A DNA stretch of 64,000 nt from Pseudoalteromonas prydzensis. GTDB lineage: Bacteria; Pseudomonadota; Gammaproteobacteria; Enterobacterales; Alteromonadaceae. A model generated the notes under the pieces. It had not been told where the DNA came from. It did no database searches and saw only the letters and a list, made by a program, of their open reading frames with translations. Below, piece by piece: positions 18,811 to 29,011 of the stretch. The DNA is taken from positions 62,001 through 126,000 of the forward strand of contig NZ_BDDT01000007.1 in NCBI RefSeq assembly GCF_001661495.1, in the 5' to 3' direction. The position numbers and the translations under genes were made by a program. Numbering within the stretch: position 1 is the first letter of the stretch; each line of letters starts with the position of its first letter.

Positions 18811-21666
18811 TTATAAACTTTCGATCTTCGCTTTTTGCTCTAGCAGTTTTGCTTTAGCGTCTGAGAACTCTGCAAGCTTCTCATTTTCTTTTGCCAGTAC
18901 CGCTTCAGGTGCATTGTTCACAAACTTTTCGTTAGCTAGCTTATTTTGCACTTGAGCTAGGCCTTTTTCGGCTTTTTCAAGTTGCTTAGCAATACGAGCA
19001 AGTTCGGCGTCAACATCGATTAGACCAGCCATTGGGATCATGATTTCAAGGTTGCCAACATACGATGTTGCACAAGCTGGTGCCTCATCTTTATTTTCAA
19101 GCAGCGTAAATTCCTCAATTTTAGCAAGTGATGCTAAGAATGATTTATTTTCGTTTATACGACGTACATCATCCGCAGATGCGTTTGCCAATAGCACTGA
19201 TAGCGGCTTGCTTGGGCTGATATCCATTTCACCACGGATATTACGAATGGCGAGAATGAATTGTTTAACCCACTCTAAATCGTCCATTGCTTTAGCATCA
19301 ACGTTTGCTGCAGTGTAAACAGGGAAGGCTTGAACCATGATGCTAGTGTTTGCAGTTTCAAGGCCAGCCAATGGCGCAACACGTTGCCAAATAGTTTCTG
19401 TGATGTATGGCATCATTGGGTGCATTAAGCGCAGCAGGCTCTCAAGCACAGTAATAAGCGTATGACGCGTACCACGTTGTTGTGCTTCATTGCCTTTGAA
19501 TAATACTGGCTTAGTAAGTTCTAAGTACCAATCACAAAATTGGTTCCAAGTGAATTCATAAAGCGTATTGGCTGCTAAGTCAAAACGGTAGTTGTCTAAG
19601 TGCTCAGTATAGGTTTTAACTGTTGACTCGAATTGGCCTAAGATCCAACGATCAGCAAGTGAGTATTCTTTTGCTGCATCGCTTGCAAAACCACAATCTT
19701 GTTCTTCGGTATTCATAAGTACGTAACGGCTGGCGTTCCATAACTTATTACAGAAGTTGCGGTAACCTTCAAGGCGATTCATATCCCAGTTGATATCACG
19801 ACCAGTTGATGCCATAGCAGCTAACGTAAAGCGCAGCGCATCAGTACCGTGTGCTTCAATACCGTTATCGAAGGTTTTACGAGTATCTTTTTCGATTTTT
19901 TTAGCAACTTTCTCTTGCATCAGATTACTAGTGCGTTTGGTTACTAAGCTCTCAAGGTCGATACCGTCAATCATGTCGATTGGATCAAGTACGTTACCTT
20001 TTGATTTTGACATTTTATCGCCATTTTCATCGCGAATAAGACCCGTAACGTAAACAGTTTTAAATGGCACTTGTGGCTTGCCGTTGTCATCTTTGATGAA
20101 GTGCATAGTCATCATGATCATACGCGCCACCCAGAAGAAGATAATATCAAAACCGGTTACCAACACGTCAGACGGGTGGAAGGTTTTTAAATCATCAGTA
20201 TTCTCAGGCCAACCTTGCGTAGAGAAGGTCCACAGTGCAGATGAGAACCAGGTATCAAGTACGTCTTCGTCTTGAGTGAGCACTACATCAGCGGCGATGT
20301 TGTTTTCGCTGCGTACTTCGGCTTCATCACGGCCAACAAACACATTACCTTCGCTGTCGTACCAAGCTGGAATACGGTGACCCCACCAAAGTTGGCGTGA
20401 AATACACCAATCTTGCACATCGTTCATCCACGAGAAATACATGTTCTCGTACTGTTTTGGTACAAATTGGATGTCGCCATTTTTAACGGCGTCTTTTGCG
20501 GGCTCTGCCAGTGGTGCAACACGTACATACCATTGATCGGTAAGTAGTGGTTCAATAACCACACCTGAGCGGTCGCCGTAAGGTACGGTTAAAGCGTGAT
20601 CTTCAATCTTTTCAAGTAAGCCTAACTGTTCAAATTCAGCCACAATTGCTTTACGTGCAGCGAAACGGTCAAGGCCATGCAAACGCTCTGGAATTGGTGC
20701 ATCAAACTCAAGCTCTTTACCGTCAAAGGTGTAGGTTTCGCCTTGGCTTAGAATGGCCGCATCTTTATCGAAGATGTTGATCATCGGCATTTGATGACGC
20801 TTACCGACTTCGTTATCGTTAAAGTCATGGGCAGGAGTGATTTTTACACAACCTGTGCCTTTGTCTTTATCGGCATGTTCATCAGCAACGATTTTAATGC
20901 GACGATTAACAATCGGTAATAAAATGTCTTTACCGATCAAGTCTTGATAACGCTCATCATCTGGGTTGACAGCAACCCCTGAATCGCCAAGCATAGTCTC
21001 TGGACGGGTGGTTGCCACGACAATGTAATCTTTACCGTCTTGGGTTTTCACACCGTCAGCCAATGGGTAACGTAAGTTCCACATGTGGCCTTGCTTATCT
21101 TTGTTTTCAACTTCAAGATCAGAGATAGCGGTGTGTAATTTTGGATCCCAGTTTACTAAACGCTTACCACGATAGATTAAGTCTTCTTTGTGCAGGCGTA
21201 CAAATACTTCTTTAACCGCTTCTGATAAGCCGTCATCCATAGTGAAACGTTCACGGTCCCAATCTACAGAAGCGCCGAGGCGACGAAGCTGTTTGGTAAT
21301 AGTACCGCCAGATTGGTTTTTCCATTCCCAGATTTTATCAATGAAGGCTTCACGACCTAAATCATGACGCGTTTTGCCTTCTTCAGCAGCAAGTTTACGC
21401 TCAACCAACATTTGTGTGGCGATACCCGCGTGGTCAGTACCCACTTGCCATAAAGTGTTATTACCTTGCATGCGTTTAAAGCGCGTTAAGGTATCCATAA
21501 TAGTATCTTGGAATGCATGGCCCATGTGTAAGCTACCAGTGACATTGGGTGGTGGGATCATAATTGAATATGCATCGCCTTTACCTGATGGTTTAAAGTA
21601 GCCTTTTTCTTCCCAGTCTTGATAGAGCGACTGTTCAATATCTTGCGGATTGTAGGTTTTATCCAT
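18811..21666 (-). CDS. valS: Valyl-tRNA synthetase
   Basis: 951 residues, the E. coli length. Class I signatures are [15 protein letters not shown] (HIGH) and [13 protein letters not shown] (KMSKS). The CP1 editing domain lies between, the anticodon-binding domain follows, and the C-terminal ~65 residues form the ValS coiled-coil arm ([18 protein letters not shown]). It lies downstream of holC and pepA in the conserved order. Confidence 0.97.
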   Translation of the reverse strand: MDKTYNPQDIEQSLYQDWEEKGYFKPSGKGDAYSIMIPPPNVTGSLHMGHAFQDTIMDTLTRFKRMQGNNTLWQVGTDHAGIATQMLVERKLAAEEGKTRHDLGREAFIDKIWEWKNQSGGTITKQLRRLGASVDWDRERFTMDDGLSEAVKEVFVRLHKEDLIYRGKRLVNWDPKLHTAISDLEVENKDKQGHMWNLRYPLADGVKTQDGKDYIVVATTRPETMLGDSGVAVNPDDERYQDLIGKDILLPIVNRRIKIVADEHADKDKGTGCVKITPAHDFNDNEVGKRHQMPMINIFDKDAAILSQGETYTFDGKELEFDAPIPERLHGLDRFAARKAIVAEFEQLGLLEKIEDHALTVPYGDRSGVVIEPLLTDQWYVRVAPLAEPAKDAVKNGDIQFVPKQYENMYFSWMNDVQDWCISRQLWWGHRIPAWYDSEGNVFVGRDEAEVRSENNIAADVVLTQDEDVLDTWFSSALWTFSTQGWPENTDDLKTFHPSDVLVTGFDIIFFWVARMIMMTMHFIKDDNGKPQVPFKTVYVTGLIRDENGDKMSKSKGNVLDPIDMIDGIDLESLVTKRTSNLMQEKVAKKIEKDTRKTFDNGIEAHGTDALRFTLAAMASTGRDINWDMNRLEGYRNFCNKLWNASRYVLMNTEEQDCGFASDAAKEYSLADRWILGQFESTVKTYTEHLDNYRFDLAANTLYEFTWNQFCDWYLELTKPVLFKGNEAQQRGTRHTLITVLESLLRLMHPMMPYITETIWQRVAPLAGLETANTSIMVQAFPVYTAANVDAKAMDDLEWVKQFILAIRNIRGEMDISPSKPLSVLLANASADDVRRINENKSFLASLAKIEEFTLLENKDEAPACATSYVGNLEIMIPMAGLIDVDAELARIAKQLEKAEKGLAQVQNKLANEKFVNNAPEAVLAKENEKLAEFSDAKAKLLEQKAKIESL

Positions 21667-21724
21667 TACACAGAACCTTAAATAAGTACTTAAATGAGTT
21701 AGTTAGCTAGTTTCCTAAGGGTGG

Positions 21725-22171
21725 CTAGCTATTAATATCTTGGGTGGTGATATTAGCACCGAGTTGGCGTAGTTTTTTAAAACGCTCACGAGCAGCTTGT
21801 TTAGCGACTGTTTCAACGGGCACAAAATCAAAAACTTGGTTGAACCGACGAATAAAATCCGGTAGGTGTGTAGCCAAATTTATTAAAACTTTACGATTAC
21901 CAACCGGTGGGGTAGTGCCAATCTCTACAGGCGCTCCGCCTTTTGGGCCTTCACCTTGCAGGTTATGAGGCACAAAACTGTCGGGGTCGAATGACCAAAT
22001 AGTTTCATCAATGGCATGGGCAATTTCAATATCATCAACGTAAATAAAGATGCGATGACCAAGGCGATATTGTTGGCCTGCGATATCGGCAGCTAAGCTA
22101 AAGTGATCATCTGCCTTAGCAGTTGATTCATCTTGTTGCTTTAGAACGAAAAATTGGGCGTTCATGCTCAT
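21725..22171 (-). CDS. holC: DNA polymerase III chi subunit
   Basis: About 148 residues. HolC features: FFVLKQQD at the start, HRIFIYVDD, DETIWSFDPDSFVPHNL, GEGPKGGAPVEIG and QAARERFKKLRQLG. Chi links the clamp loader to single-strand binding protein. The open frame extends to a GTG at 22189, but no ribosome site precedes it. The ATG at 22171 (GGGAAG 10 nt upstream) or the ATG at 22165 (giving MNAQFFVLK) fits the family better. It lies between pepA and valS. Confidence 0.88.
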   Translation of the reverse strand: MSMNAQFFVLKQQDESTAKADDHFSLAADIAGQQYRLGHRIFIYVDDIEIAHAIDETIWSFDPDSFVPHNLQGEGPKGGAPVEIGTTPPVGNRKVLINLATHLPDFIRRFNQVFDFVPVETVAKQAARERFKKLRQLGANITTQDINS

Positions 22172-22278
22172 TGTATCGGGGCTTCCCACAGTATTGAAAA
22201 TAATACTTAAATCAAAGCAGGGATTTTGCCATATAACGCGTTTTGCTTCAATTAATACACCGATAAATGAAGAATAAA

Positions 22279-22300
22279 TAAGGCGCCAGAGGGCGCCTTA
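22279..22300 (-). terminator. Hairpin after pepA
   Basis: Nine-bp perfect stem TAAGGCGCC / GGCGCCTTA with a 4-nt loop, followed on the minus strand by a U-rich stretch (TTTATTCTT). It may separate pepA from holC-valS or only attenuate read-through. Confidence 0.75.
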
Positions 22301-22332
22301 TAATGAGTTGCATAGATTGTTAAACGTAAGGT

Positions 22333-23844
22333 TTAATCCTGGCTGGTTTCACTTACCCCAGCACGGTTTAGTAAATATTGCGTAAGCATAGGCACAGGAC
22401 GACCCGTTGCACCTTTATTTTTACCGCTACGCCATGCCGTACCTGCGATATCTAGGTGCGCCCAGTTATACTTTTTAGTGAACTTAGATAAGAAACACGC
22501 AGCGGTGATAGTGCCCGCAGCACGGCCGCCTAAGTTAGTAAAATCAGCAAATGGACTTTCCAGTTGATCTTGGTAATCATCCCAAAGTGGCAATTGCCAT
22601 GCGCGGTCGCCACTTTGCTCTGATGCTTTTAATAAATCATGAGCAAGCGGGTTATGGTTTGATAACAAACCGGTTGCATGAGCGCCCAGTGCCACAATAC
22701 AAGCGCCGGTCAATGTGGCTACGTCAATCACGGTTTCAGGTTCAAAACGTTCAACATAGGTCAATGCATCACATAACACTAAACGGCCTTCGGCGTCAGT
22801 ATTGAGTACTTCAACCGTTTGCCCCGACATAGTTGTTAAAATATCACCTGGGCGGTAAGCATTTGAGCTTGGCATGTTTTCACAGCCAGCCAGCACGCCA
22901 ATCACGTTAATCGGTAATTGCATTTGTGCTAAGGCACGCATTGCACCAATAACCCCTGCTGCACCGCCCATATCGTATTTCATTTCGTCCATGGCTTCGC
23001 CAGGTTTGAGTGAAATACCGCCCGAGTCAAATGTTAAGCCTTTACCAACCAGTACAATAGGGGCTTGATCTTTCGCGCCACCTTGATAGTTGATAACCGA
23101 CATAACCGATTCGTTATCACTACCACGGCCCACCGCTAAGTATGAATTCATACCCAGTTCGGCCATTTTATCTTCACCAATAATATCAACAGTGATGTTA
23201 TCGAAATTGCTGGCAAGCTCTTGTGCTTGCTCACCTAAATACGCTGGGTTACAGATATTTGGCGGCATGTTTGCTACGTCTTTACATAACTTGCTACCAG
23301 CAGCAATCGCTAAGCCGTGCTCAATAGCGCTTTCGCCAATCGTCAGTTCGCGACGAGTGGGTACATTAAATACAATTTTACGCAGTGGACGACGTGGGTC
23401 GCTTTTTTTGCTTTTTAATTGATTAAATGTATATAAACAGTCTTGAGTTGTTTCGACCGCTTGGCGGACTTTCCAGTAGGTATCGCGGCTTTTTACATGT
23501 TGCTCGGTTAAAAAGCATACCGCTTCCATTGACCCAGTTTCGTTAAGGGTATTAATGGTTTTTGAAATAATTTGTTTGTACTGTTTATCATCAAGCTCAC
23601 GCTCTTTACCACAACCAACCAGTAGTATGCGCTCACTTAGTACGTTTGGTACATGATGCAATAACAATACTTGCCCTGGTTTACCTTCAAGATCACCACG
23701 GCGTAATAAATTAGAGATATAACCATCGCTGATTTTATCGAGTTGTTCACCAATGGGGGATAAACGACGTGGCTCATAAACGCCAACTACTATACATGCG
23801 CTACGTTGCTTTTCAGGACTACCACTTTTTACGCTAAATTCCAT
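22333..23844 (-). CDS. pepA: Cytosol (leucyl) aminopeptidase PepA
   Basis: 503 residues from the ATG at 23844, the E. coli length. The N-terminus [20 protein letters not shown] is the PepA start. AGGAG sits 5 nt upstream; the in-frame GTG at 23850 would overlap this site. The catalytic block NTDAEGRL and metal-site segments [10 protein letters not shown] and [11 protein letters not shown] are intact. M17 two-zinc peptidase; in E. coli PepA also binds DNA in carAB control and Xer recombination. Confidence 0.97.
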   Translation of the reverse strand: MEFSVKSGSPEKQRSACIVVGVYEPRRLSPIGEQLDKISDGYISNLLRRGDLEGKPGQVLLLHHVPNVLSERILLVGCGKERELDDKQYKQIISKTINTLNETGSMEAVCFLTEQHVKSRDTYWKVRQAVETTQDCLYTFNQLKSKKSDPRRPLRKIVFNVPTRRELTIGESAIEHGLAIAAGSKLCKDVANMPPNICNPAYLGEQAQELASNFDNITVDIIGEDKMAELGMNSYLAVGRGSDNESVMSVINYQGGAKDQAPIVLVGKGLTFDSGGISLKPGEAMDEMKYDMGGAAGVIGAMRALAQMQLPINVIGVLAGCENMPSSNAYRPGDILTTMSGQTVEVLNTDAEGRLVLCDALTYVERFEPETVIDVATLTGACIVALGAHATGLLSNHNPLAHDLLKASEQSGDRAWQLPLWDDYQDQLESPFADFTNLGGRAAGTITAACFLSKFTKKYNWAHLDIAGTAWRSGKNKGATGRPVPMLTQYLLNRAGVSETSQD

Positions 23845-24110
23845 TGTCACTCCTAATTTTGAGTCATTTAACCCTTAAATAAGGGCAATATAATAAAAAT
23901 CCAGTTACTTACATTAATATTAGCTTATAAACGCTGACTCATTATGTGTATTTGAACTTTATACTTTTGTAGCCATCAATACCACTAAAGCAACAATAAT
24001 ATCGAGTTGCTAGGTAGGATATTTAATGTTGATGACATATAATAAAACCTTAAGTTTACTCAAATTTTCTTACTCTTGAAGTGAAACACGATGTTTAACA
24101 GGGGCGATCA

Positions 24111-25223
24111 TTGCTAATTTTCCGTTATTTGACCACTGAAGTTTTAAAGTCTCAGGTCGCCGTATTTTTAACTTTGATGACAATTTTTTTGTCACAAAAG
24201 TTTGTTGTTATTTTAAGCGATGCCTCTGAAGGCGGCATTCCTGCTAAGCTAGTGCTATCGATGATTGCACTCAAGTTACCACAACTGGCGTCACTTATAT
24301 TACCGCTTAGTATCTTTTTAGGGATCATTCTCGCCTATAGTCGAATTTATGCCGACAGTGAAATGACCGTGTTAAAAGCCTGCGGGGTGAGTGAGTGGTA
24401 TGTCGTGCGTGTTACTTTAATTTCAAGTGTGGTACTAGCATTATTAGCCGCCATACTCACGTTATATGTTGCACCATGGGCGAGTGAACAAGAATATCAA
24501 TTAAAAGAACAAGCCAAAGCGGATGCTGGGTTATCGGCATTACGGGCGGGGCGATTCCAGCAAACAGGCAATGAAAAAGCCGTGGTATTTATTCATAACA
24601 TTGAAAATGGCGGTAAAGAGCTGCATAAAGTATTTGTTGCACAACTACCAGACAGTGAAAAAGATAATTTAGCTCGGTTGGTGTATGCCGAGCGTGGTGT
24701 GGTGGTTGAGCAGGAAAATGGTGAGCAGCAATTAGTACTTAGTGACGGTAAACGTTACGAAACCGACGGTGAAACACCTGCACTCAATTTAACCGAGTTT
24801 GACGGCTACAGCGTACAAATACGTGAACAAGAGATTGAACACCAACGCCGTAAACTTGAAGCCGTCCCCACTATCGACTTACTCGCTATGAAGGGGTCTG
24901 AAGCTGTAGCGCAGTGGCAATGGCGCATTGCAATCCCACTGTCTATTCCTTTGCTAACTTTATTGGCCGTACCTTTGAGTGTGGTTAATCCACGCCAAGG
25001 TAAATTTGCCAAATTAGTTCCTGCAATCAGCTTATATTTAGGCTATTTCATTTTACTTAATGCTGCAAAATTTGCTGTTGAAGATGGCAAGATCCCGCCG
25101 TCAATTGGCTTATGGTGGATCCACGTTACCGCGCTATTTATAGGAGGTTTTTTGATTATCAAAGGACGGCCACTCGGTGCTTGGCTTAAAGCCGTTATTA
25201 CCAAGCGGGAGTTAGGCGCATGA
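24111..25223 (+). CDS. lptF: LPS export ABC transporter permease LptF
   Basis: 370 residues. The start is TTG at 24111 (LIFRYLTTEVLKSQVAVF matches the LptF N-terminus), preceded by AGGGG. Six membrane helices flank a periplasmic beta-jellyroll domain (about 130-265), and PLSVVNPRQGKFAKL is the conserved cytoplasmic loop. With LptG and LptB2 it pulls LPS from the inner membrane. Its end overlaps lptG by 4 bp. The 260-bp gap to pepA must hold both divergent promoters. Confidence 0.95.
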   Translation: MLIFRYLTTEVLKSQVAVFLTLMTIFLSQKFVVILSDASEGGIPAKLVLSMIALKLPQLASLILPLSIFLGIILAYSRIYADSEMTVLKACGVSEWYVVRVTLISSVVLALLAAILTLYVAPWASEQEYQLKEQAKADAGLSALRAGRFQQTGNEKAVVFIHNIENGGKELHKVFVAQLPDSEKDNLARLVYAERGVVVEQENGEQQLVLSDGKRYETDGETPALNLTEFDGYSVQIREQEIEHQRRKLEAVPTIDLLAMKGSEAVAQWQWRIAIPLSIPLLTLLAVPLSVVNPRQGKFAKLVPAISLYLGYFILLNAAKFAVEDGKIPPSIGLWWIHVTALFIGGFLIIKGRPLGAWLKAVITKRELGA

Positions 25224-26287
25224 TGAAAATGCTTGATTGGTACTTAGGCCGTAGTATTTTACAAACCACAGGTTTTGCGCTGATGGTATTGGTGGGGATC
25301 AGCACCTTAATTAAATTTATTGAACAGCTTAAATCAGTTGGCCGTGGTAGTTACGACATCGCAACAGCATTACTTTATACCTTGTATAGTATGCCCGGTG
25401 ACTTGGTGGTGTTTTTTCCAATGGCGGCACTTATCGGCGGTTTAACTGGCTTGGGGGCACTTGCCTCAAACAGTGAGCTGGTAGTGATGCAAGCCGCGGG
25501 TATGTCACGTTTACAAATAATTATCTCGGTGATGAAAACCGCTATATTCATGGCGCTGTGCATGATGGCACTAGGCGAGTGGGGGGCACCAGCTGCCCAG
25601 CTGAAAGCCAAAGAAATGCGTAACCAAGCAATTCATGGTGGAGATGTGTTTAACGCACAGCAAGGCGTATGGGCCAAAGACGGTAATAACTTTATCAGTA
25701 TCGAAGATGTTGACCAAAATGGCGTTTTGCACGGCCTGAATATGTATCACTTTGATAAGTCATTACAACTGACGCAAATCACCAAAGCGCGAGAAGCACT
25801 CAGTCGCAAAGATGGTTGGCTACTGCGCGATGTTAACAAAGTGCAATTAAGTGAAGAGCAAATTAGTACTCAACAGCAAGATGAAGAGTTTTATGATTCA
25901 CAACTGACCGCAGAAAAACTCGGTGTAGTATCGGTTAAACCAGAGTCCCTATCATTTTCAGGGTTGTGGTCATACTTAGGTTATTTAAAGCAAAATGAGC
26001 AAGACACCAGTACCTATGAGTTAGCGCTGTGGCGCAAAATAATGCAGCCAGTGTCGATTGCAGTGATGTTGCTGGTGGCGTTGTCGTTTATATTTGGCCC
26101 ACTGCGCACCGTAACTATGGGTGCCAGAATAGTGATGGGAGTTGTTACGGGGATCGTATTTCACTTAACCAATGAAATATTTGGCCCAGTGGTGATGGTA
26201 TACCAAATTCCAGCCATTGTTGGTGCAACTCTACCGAGTATACTTTTTATTGGTTTTGCTACTTACTTACTTAATAAACGCAACTGA
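25220..26287 (+). CDS. lptG: LPS export ABC transporter permease LptG
   Basis: 355 residues with the YjgP/YjgQ architecture: N-terminal helices (LDWYLGRSILQTTGFALMVL), a periplasmic domain and C-terminal helices (FIFGPLRTVTMGARIVMGV). It pairs with LptF in the LptB2FG complex. Translation is coupled to lptF through an ATGA overlap. A hairpin terminator follows 6 bp after the stop. Confidence 0.95.
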   Translation: MMKMLDWYLGRSILQTTGFALMVLVGISTLIKFIEQLKSVGRGSYDIATALLYTLYSMPGDLVVFFPMAALIGGLTGLGALASNSELVVMQAAGMSRLQIIISVMKTAIFMALCMMALGEWGAPAAQLKAKEMRNQAIHGGDVFNAQQGVWAKDGNNFISIEDVDQNGVLHGLNMYHFDKSLQLTQITKAREALSRKDGWLLRDVNKVQLSEEQISTQQQDEEFYDSQLTAEKLGVVSVKPESLSFSGLWSYLGYLKQNEQDTSTYELALWRKIMQPVSIAVMLLVALSFIFGPLRTVTMGARIVMGVVTGIVFHLTNEIFGPVVMVYQIPAIVGATLPSILFIGFATYLLNKRN

Positions 26288-26293
26288 TAATGT

Positions 26294-26313
26294 GGAGCTA
26301 GCTTGCTAGCTCC
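26294..26313 (+). terminator. Terminator after lptG
   Basis: GGAGCTAG-CTTG-CTAGCTCC, an 8-bp perfect stem directly after the lptG stop. Only a weak T-rich tail (TTATATA) follows. Confidence 0.65.
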
Positions 26314-26327
26314 TTATATACTGAGTT

Positions 26328-26840
26328 TTAATCTAACGAGCGGTAAATTCGTTTGTTTTCTTCTTTAGTTAGCGCAACAACCTCGGTTTTAGAGAGGTAA
26401 TCTTGCAGTGCTCGCTTGTTTTTAAAATCAACTAACACCACTAAATTACCCAAACCAAGTAATGCAGTAACGCTGCGAACAACTGCCTGAGACCAGCTGA
26501 TCAGCTCGCCATCACGCGTTTGCACTTTTAAACGCCATGCACGCATACCAATGGTTTGCCCGCTTTTAGTCCAAAAATAAGCAAAAAATACAATATTTAC
26601 ACCAACAAACAAAGCGCTGCGAATACCAGATAACAATGGGGTTTCATCTATAAAACCTGCAGGATCTAGGCCTTCGGTTTGTACAATAACACCCAGTGTA
26701 ATTAAAACTTGGATCACCGCAAAATACAAAATCGCAGTCAGCATTGATAATGAAATCACGACTAAAGAATCGTAAATTAATGAAGCAAAGCGACGCCAAA
26801 AGCCCGCACGGGGAAATTCACCAGACATAAACAAACTCAC
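26328..26840 (-). CDS. RDD family membrane protein
   Basis: 170 residues. The N-terminal PRAGFWRRFASLIYDSLVV carries the Arg/Asp features of the RDD family, with three hydrophobic segments (about 22-45, 70-95, 115-135) and the SGQTIGMRAWRLKVQTRDG block. Function is unknown; some RDD proteins act in ion exchange. It is divergent from the acyl-CoA dehydrogenase gene and convergent with lptG. Confidence 0.85.
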   Translation of the reverse strand: MSLFMSGEFPRAGFWRRFASLIYDSLVVISLSMLTAILYFAVIQVLITLGVIVQTEGLDPAGFIDETPLLSGIRSALFVGVNIVFFAYFWTKSGQTIGMRAWRLKVQTRDGELISWSQAVVRSVTALLGLGNLVVLVDFKNKRALQDYLSKTEVVALTKEENKRIYRSLD

Positions 26841-26900
26841 AAAGTTAATATGCGCGCTAGTTTAGCAAAGTCCTTGCTAAACAAGAAATCTTCCCTGTAT

Positions 26901-26928
26901 TCGACAAACAGGTCTGACCTGCTATAGT
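26901..26928 (+). promoter_or_regulatory. Promoter with FadR-like palindromic operator
   Basis: A -35 like TCGACA (26901-26906) and a -10 TATAGT (26923-26928) are 16 bp apart. The spacer holds the perfect palindrome CAGGTCTGACCTG (26909-26921), whose core GGTCnGACC is the hallmark of FadR (GntR family) operators. A bound repressor would block this promoter. The downstream gene is an acyl-CoA dehydrogenase, which suits fatty-acid control. Inference from motif and context. Confidence 0.6.
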
Positions 26929-26958
26929 AAGAAAAAATAATAATTAGCGAGCATCGTT

Positions 26959-28620
26959 ATGGCAGTAAATAACTCAGAAACTCATCAGGTATTTAACCAA
27001 CCTCAACCCCTTGAAAACTATAATGCATACAGCGCCGATGGTATTTTACAGTATTGGCTAAATCGTTTTTCAGGCCAGTGGGGCGAAGCATTATTAAGCA
27101 AATTTGGTGAGCGAATAGGTGGTGATTTACTTGCAGCTGGGTTTTCGGCAAATAAACATTTACCTGAGTTACATACTCATAGCCGTTTTGGTGAGCGAAT
27201 TGATCAGGTTGATTATCATCCTAGCTATCATGCGTTAATGGAGCATGCAATTACGCAGGGCCACTGCGCCTTGCCATGGCAAGATAAACGTAAAGGTAGC
27301 CACGTTGTTCGTGCCGCAATGGCTGTGTTACATAACCATGGCGATCCGGGCTCAGGTTGTCCACTAACCATGACTTTTGCAAGTGTGCCAGCGATATCAA
27401 GCCAAGCAAATGTGGCAAAACTTTGGCTGCCAAAAATACTCGCAAATCACTACGACGGCAGTAATAAACCTTGGTTTGAAAAGCAAGGTGTAACCATTGG
27501 CATGGCAATGACTGAAAAGCAGGGGGGCTCAGACGTACGCGCTAATACAACGACAGCTACAGCCATCCAAGATACAGGCGCGGGAGAGTTATATTCTTTA
27601 GTGGGTCATAAGTGGTTTTGTTCAGCGCCAATGAGCGATGCATTTTTGGTATTAGCGAACACCGCAGAGCGCGAGTTGTCTTGTTTTTTAGTGCCTCGCT
27701 GGCGGTTAGATGGCAGTAAGAATGCAATGTATATTCAGCGGCTTAAAAATAAGCTGGGGAATAAATCGAATGCAAGCTCAGAGATTGAATTTCGCGGTGC
27801 CGAAGGTTGGTTACTCGCAGAGCCAGGACGAGGCATTAATACAATAATCCAAATGGTGGCGCTGACCCGCTATGACTGTATGTTAGGGTCGTCATCGTTA
27901 ATGATGCAAGCCGCGAAAGAGGCTATTTGGCATACCTCAGGTCGCAGTGTGTTTGGTAAAAACTTACATCAACAGCCTTTAATGCTCAATGTACTCGCTG
28001 ATCTCGCTTTAGAGGCTGAGGCTGCACTGGCAATTTCAATGCGTATAGCATCAGCATTAGATAACATACACGACGAACATCAGGCTGCATTAATACGAAG
28101 TGCAACTGCGATTGGTAAGTATTGGATTTGTAAACGTGCAATTCAGCACACTTATGAGGCGATGGAGTGCATAGGTGGTGTTGGTTACGTAGAAGATAAT
28201 GTGTTGAGCCGTCTTTATAAAGAAGCCCCGGTAAACTCGATTTGGGAAGGCTCAGGCAATGTACAATGCCTTGATTTATTGCGGGTATTAAACAAAGAAC
28301 CAGAGACATTAAAAGTACTATTAGCTGAACTTGAACAAGCACGAGAGCTAAACTCTACGTATGCAAACAAGCTTGATAGCCTGTACGAATTGCTAGCCGA
28401 TAAGCAAAACTTAGAAGTTAATGCAAGGCGAGCAATGGAAACTTTAGCACTGCTTTGGCAAGCTGCAACTTTGCTAGTATACGGCAAGAAAAAGATAGCA
28501 GAAGCGTTTGTTAAAGCACGATTAGCAACAGCAAACTTTCATCAGTATGGCTGCTTAGATAGCGAAATCGATATGGCATATATTGTGGAGCGCTTTAAAC
28601 CCAAGCCAGATCAAGTTTAA
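26959..28620 (+). CDS. AidB-like acyl-CoA dehydrogenase
   Basis: 553 residues, near E. coli AidB (541). AidB-type features: MAMTEKQGGSDVRANTT, LVGHKWFCSAPMSDAFLVLA, ECIGGVGYVEDNVLSRLYKEAPVNSIWEGSGN (the catalytic-region block, shortened in intent to NSIWEGSGN). FAD-dependent; AidB-group members include isovaleryl-CoA-active and DNA-binding proteins. The C-terminal ~110 residues form the extra helical domain of AidB. The FadR-like operator suggests a fatty-acid role. Confidence 0.88.
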   Translation: MAVNNSETHQVFNQPQPLENYNAYSADGILQYWLNRFSGQWGEALLSKFGERIGGDLLAAGFSANKHLPELHTHSRFGERIDQVDYHPSYHALMEHAITQGHCALPWQDKRKGSHVVRAAMAVLHNHGDPGSGCPLTMTFASVPAISSQANVAKLWLPKILANHYDGSNKPWFEKQGVTIGMAMTEKQGGSDVRANTTTATAIQDTGAGELYSLVGHKWFCSAPMSDAFLVLANTAERELSCFLVPRWRLDGSKNAMYIQRLKNKLGNKSNASSEIEFRGAEGWLLAEPGRGINTIIQMVALTRYDCMLGSSSLMMQAAKEAIWHTSGRSVFGKNLHQQPLMLNVLADLALEAEAALAISMRIASALDNIHDEHQAALIRSATAIGKYWICKRAIQHTYEAMECIGGVGYVEDNVLSRLYKEAPVNSIWEGSGNVQCLDLLRVLNKEPETLKVLLAELEQARELNSTYANKLDSLYELLADKQNLEVNARRAMETLALLWQAATLLVYGKKKIAEAFVKARLATANFHQYGCLDSEIDMAYIVERFKPKPDQV

Positions 28621-28673
28621 ATTTAACAATTGTTTAATAAGTGTGCGGTTGACAGCTAAAACAAATAAAACGC

Positions 28674-28701
28674 TTGCCGCCTTAGCCATTCTTTGTATAA
28701 T
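28674..28701 (+). promoter_or_regulatory. tRNA-Leu promoter
   Basis: Perfect -10 TATAAT at 28696-28701 with a -35 like TTGCCG at 28674-28679, 16-bp spacer. A TTGACA at 28649 is too far to pair with this -10. It lies 93 bp before the tRNA. Confidence 0.7.
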
Positions 28702-28750
28702 GCTTGGCATAGAGACGAGGACGGTTTGATAAGTCTTAGCTCTAAAGTGG

Positions 28751-28789
28751 TTTTTCTTTATCTTCTCATGTTAGAAGGTTAAAGAAAAA
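28751..28789 (+). repeat. Long inverted repeat in the tRNA-Leu leader
   Basis: The arms (TTTTTCTTTA...TCTTCT and AGAAGG...TTAAAGAAAAA) are about 16-17 nt and pair almost fully around CATGTT. It ends 4 nt before the mature tRNA 5' end, so the primary transcript would carry a long A/U-rich hairpin next to the RNase P site. Confidence 0.75.
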
Positions 28790-28793
28790 TGAT

Positions 28794-28878
28794 GCCAGCG
28801 TGATGAAATTGGTATACATGGGGGATTCAAAATCCCCTGCCGCAAGGCGTGCCGGTTCAAGTCCGGCCGCTGGTACCA
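28794..28878 (+). tRNA. tRNA-Leu(CAA)
   Basis: 85 nt including an encoded CCA. The acceptor GCCAGCG pairs with CGCTGGT (first pair G:U). The anticodon stem-loop is GGGGA-TTCAAAA-TCCCC with anticodon CAA (reads UUG). The variable arm is long (TGCCGCAAGGCGT), as in class II tRNAs, and the T-arm is GCCGG-TTCAAGT-CCGGC. Single gene with its own promoter and terminator. Confidence 0.97.
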
Positions 28879-28888
28879 CTTTTAATAG

Positions 28889-28916
28889 CCCTGACCACAT
28901 TGGTCGGGGTTTTTTT
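28889..28916 (+). terminator. Terminator after tRNA-Leu
   Basis: CCCTGACCA-CAT-TGGTCGGGG (9 bp, one G:U) followed by seven T. Confidence 0.93.
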
Positions 28917-29011
28917 ATGCCTGAAATAAAGTCGTTAGTGGTTAGTTTATAGCCATATGATGTGGCAAACGATTAATACAGTATAATCTGCATTAATCGT
29001 TCGATTTTTAG

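Noticed and set aside
28649..28654. TTGACA as the -35 of the tRNA promoter
   Set aside because: 41 bp from the TATAAT, too far; TTGCCG at 28674 has the right spacing.
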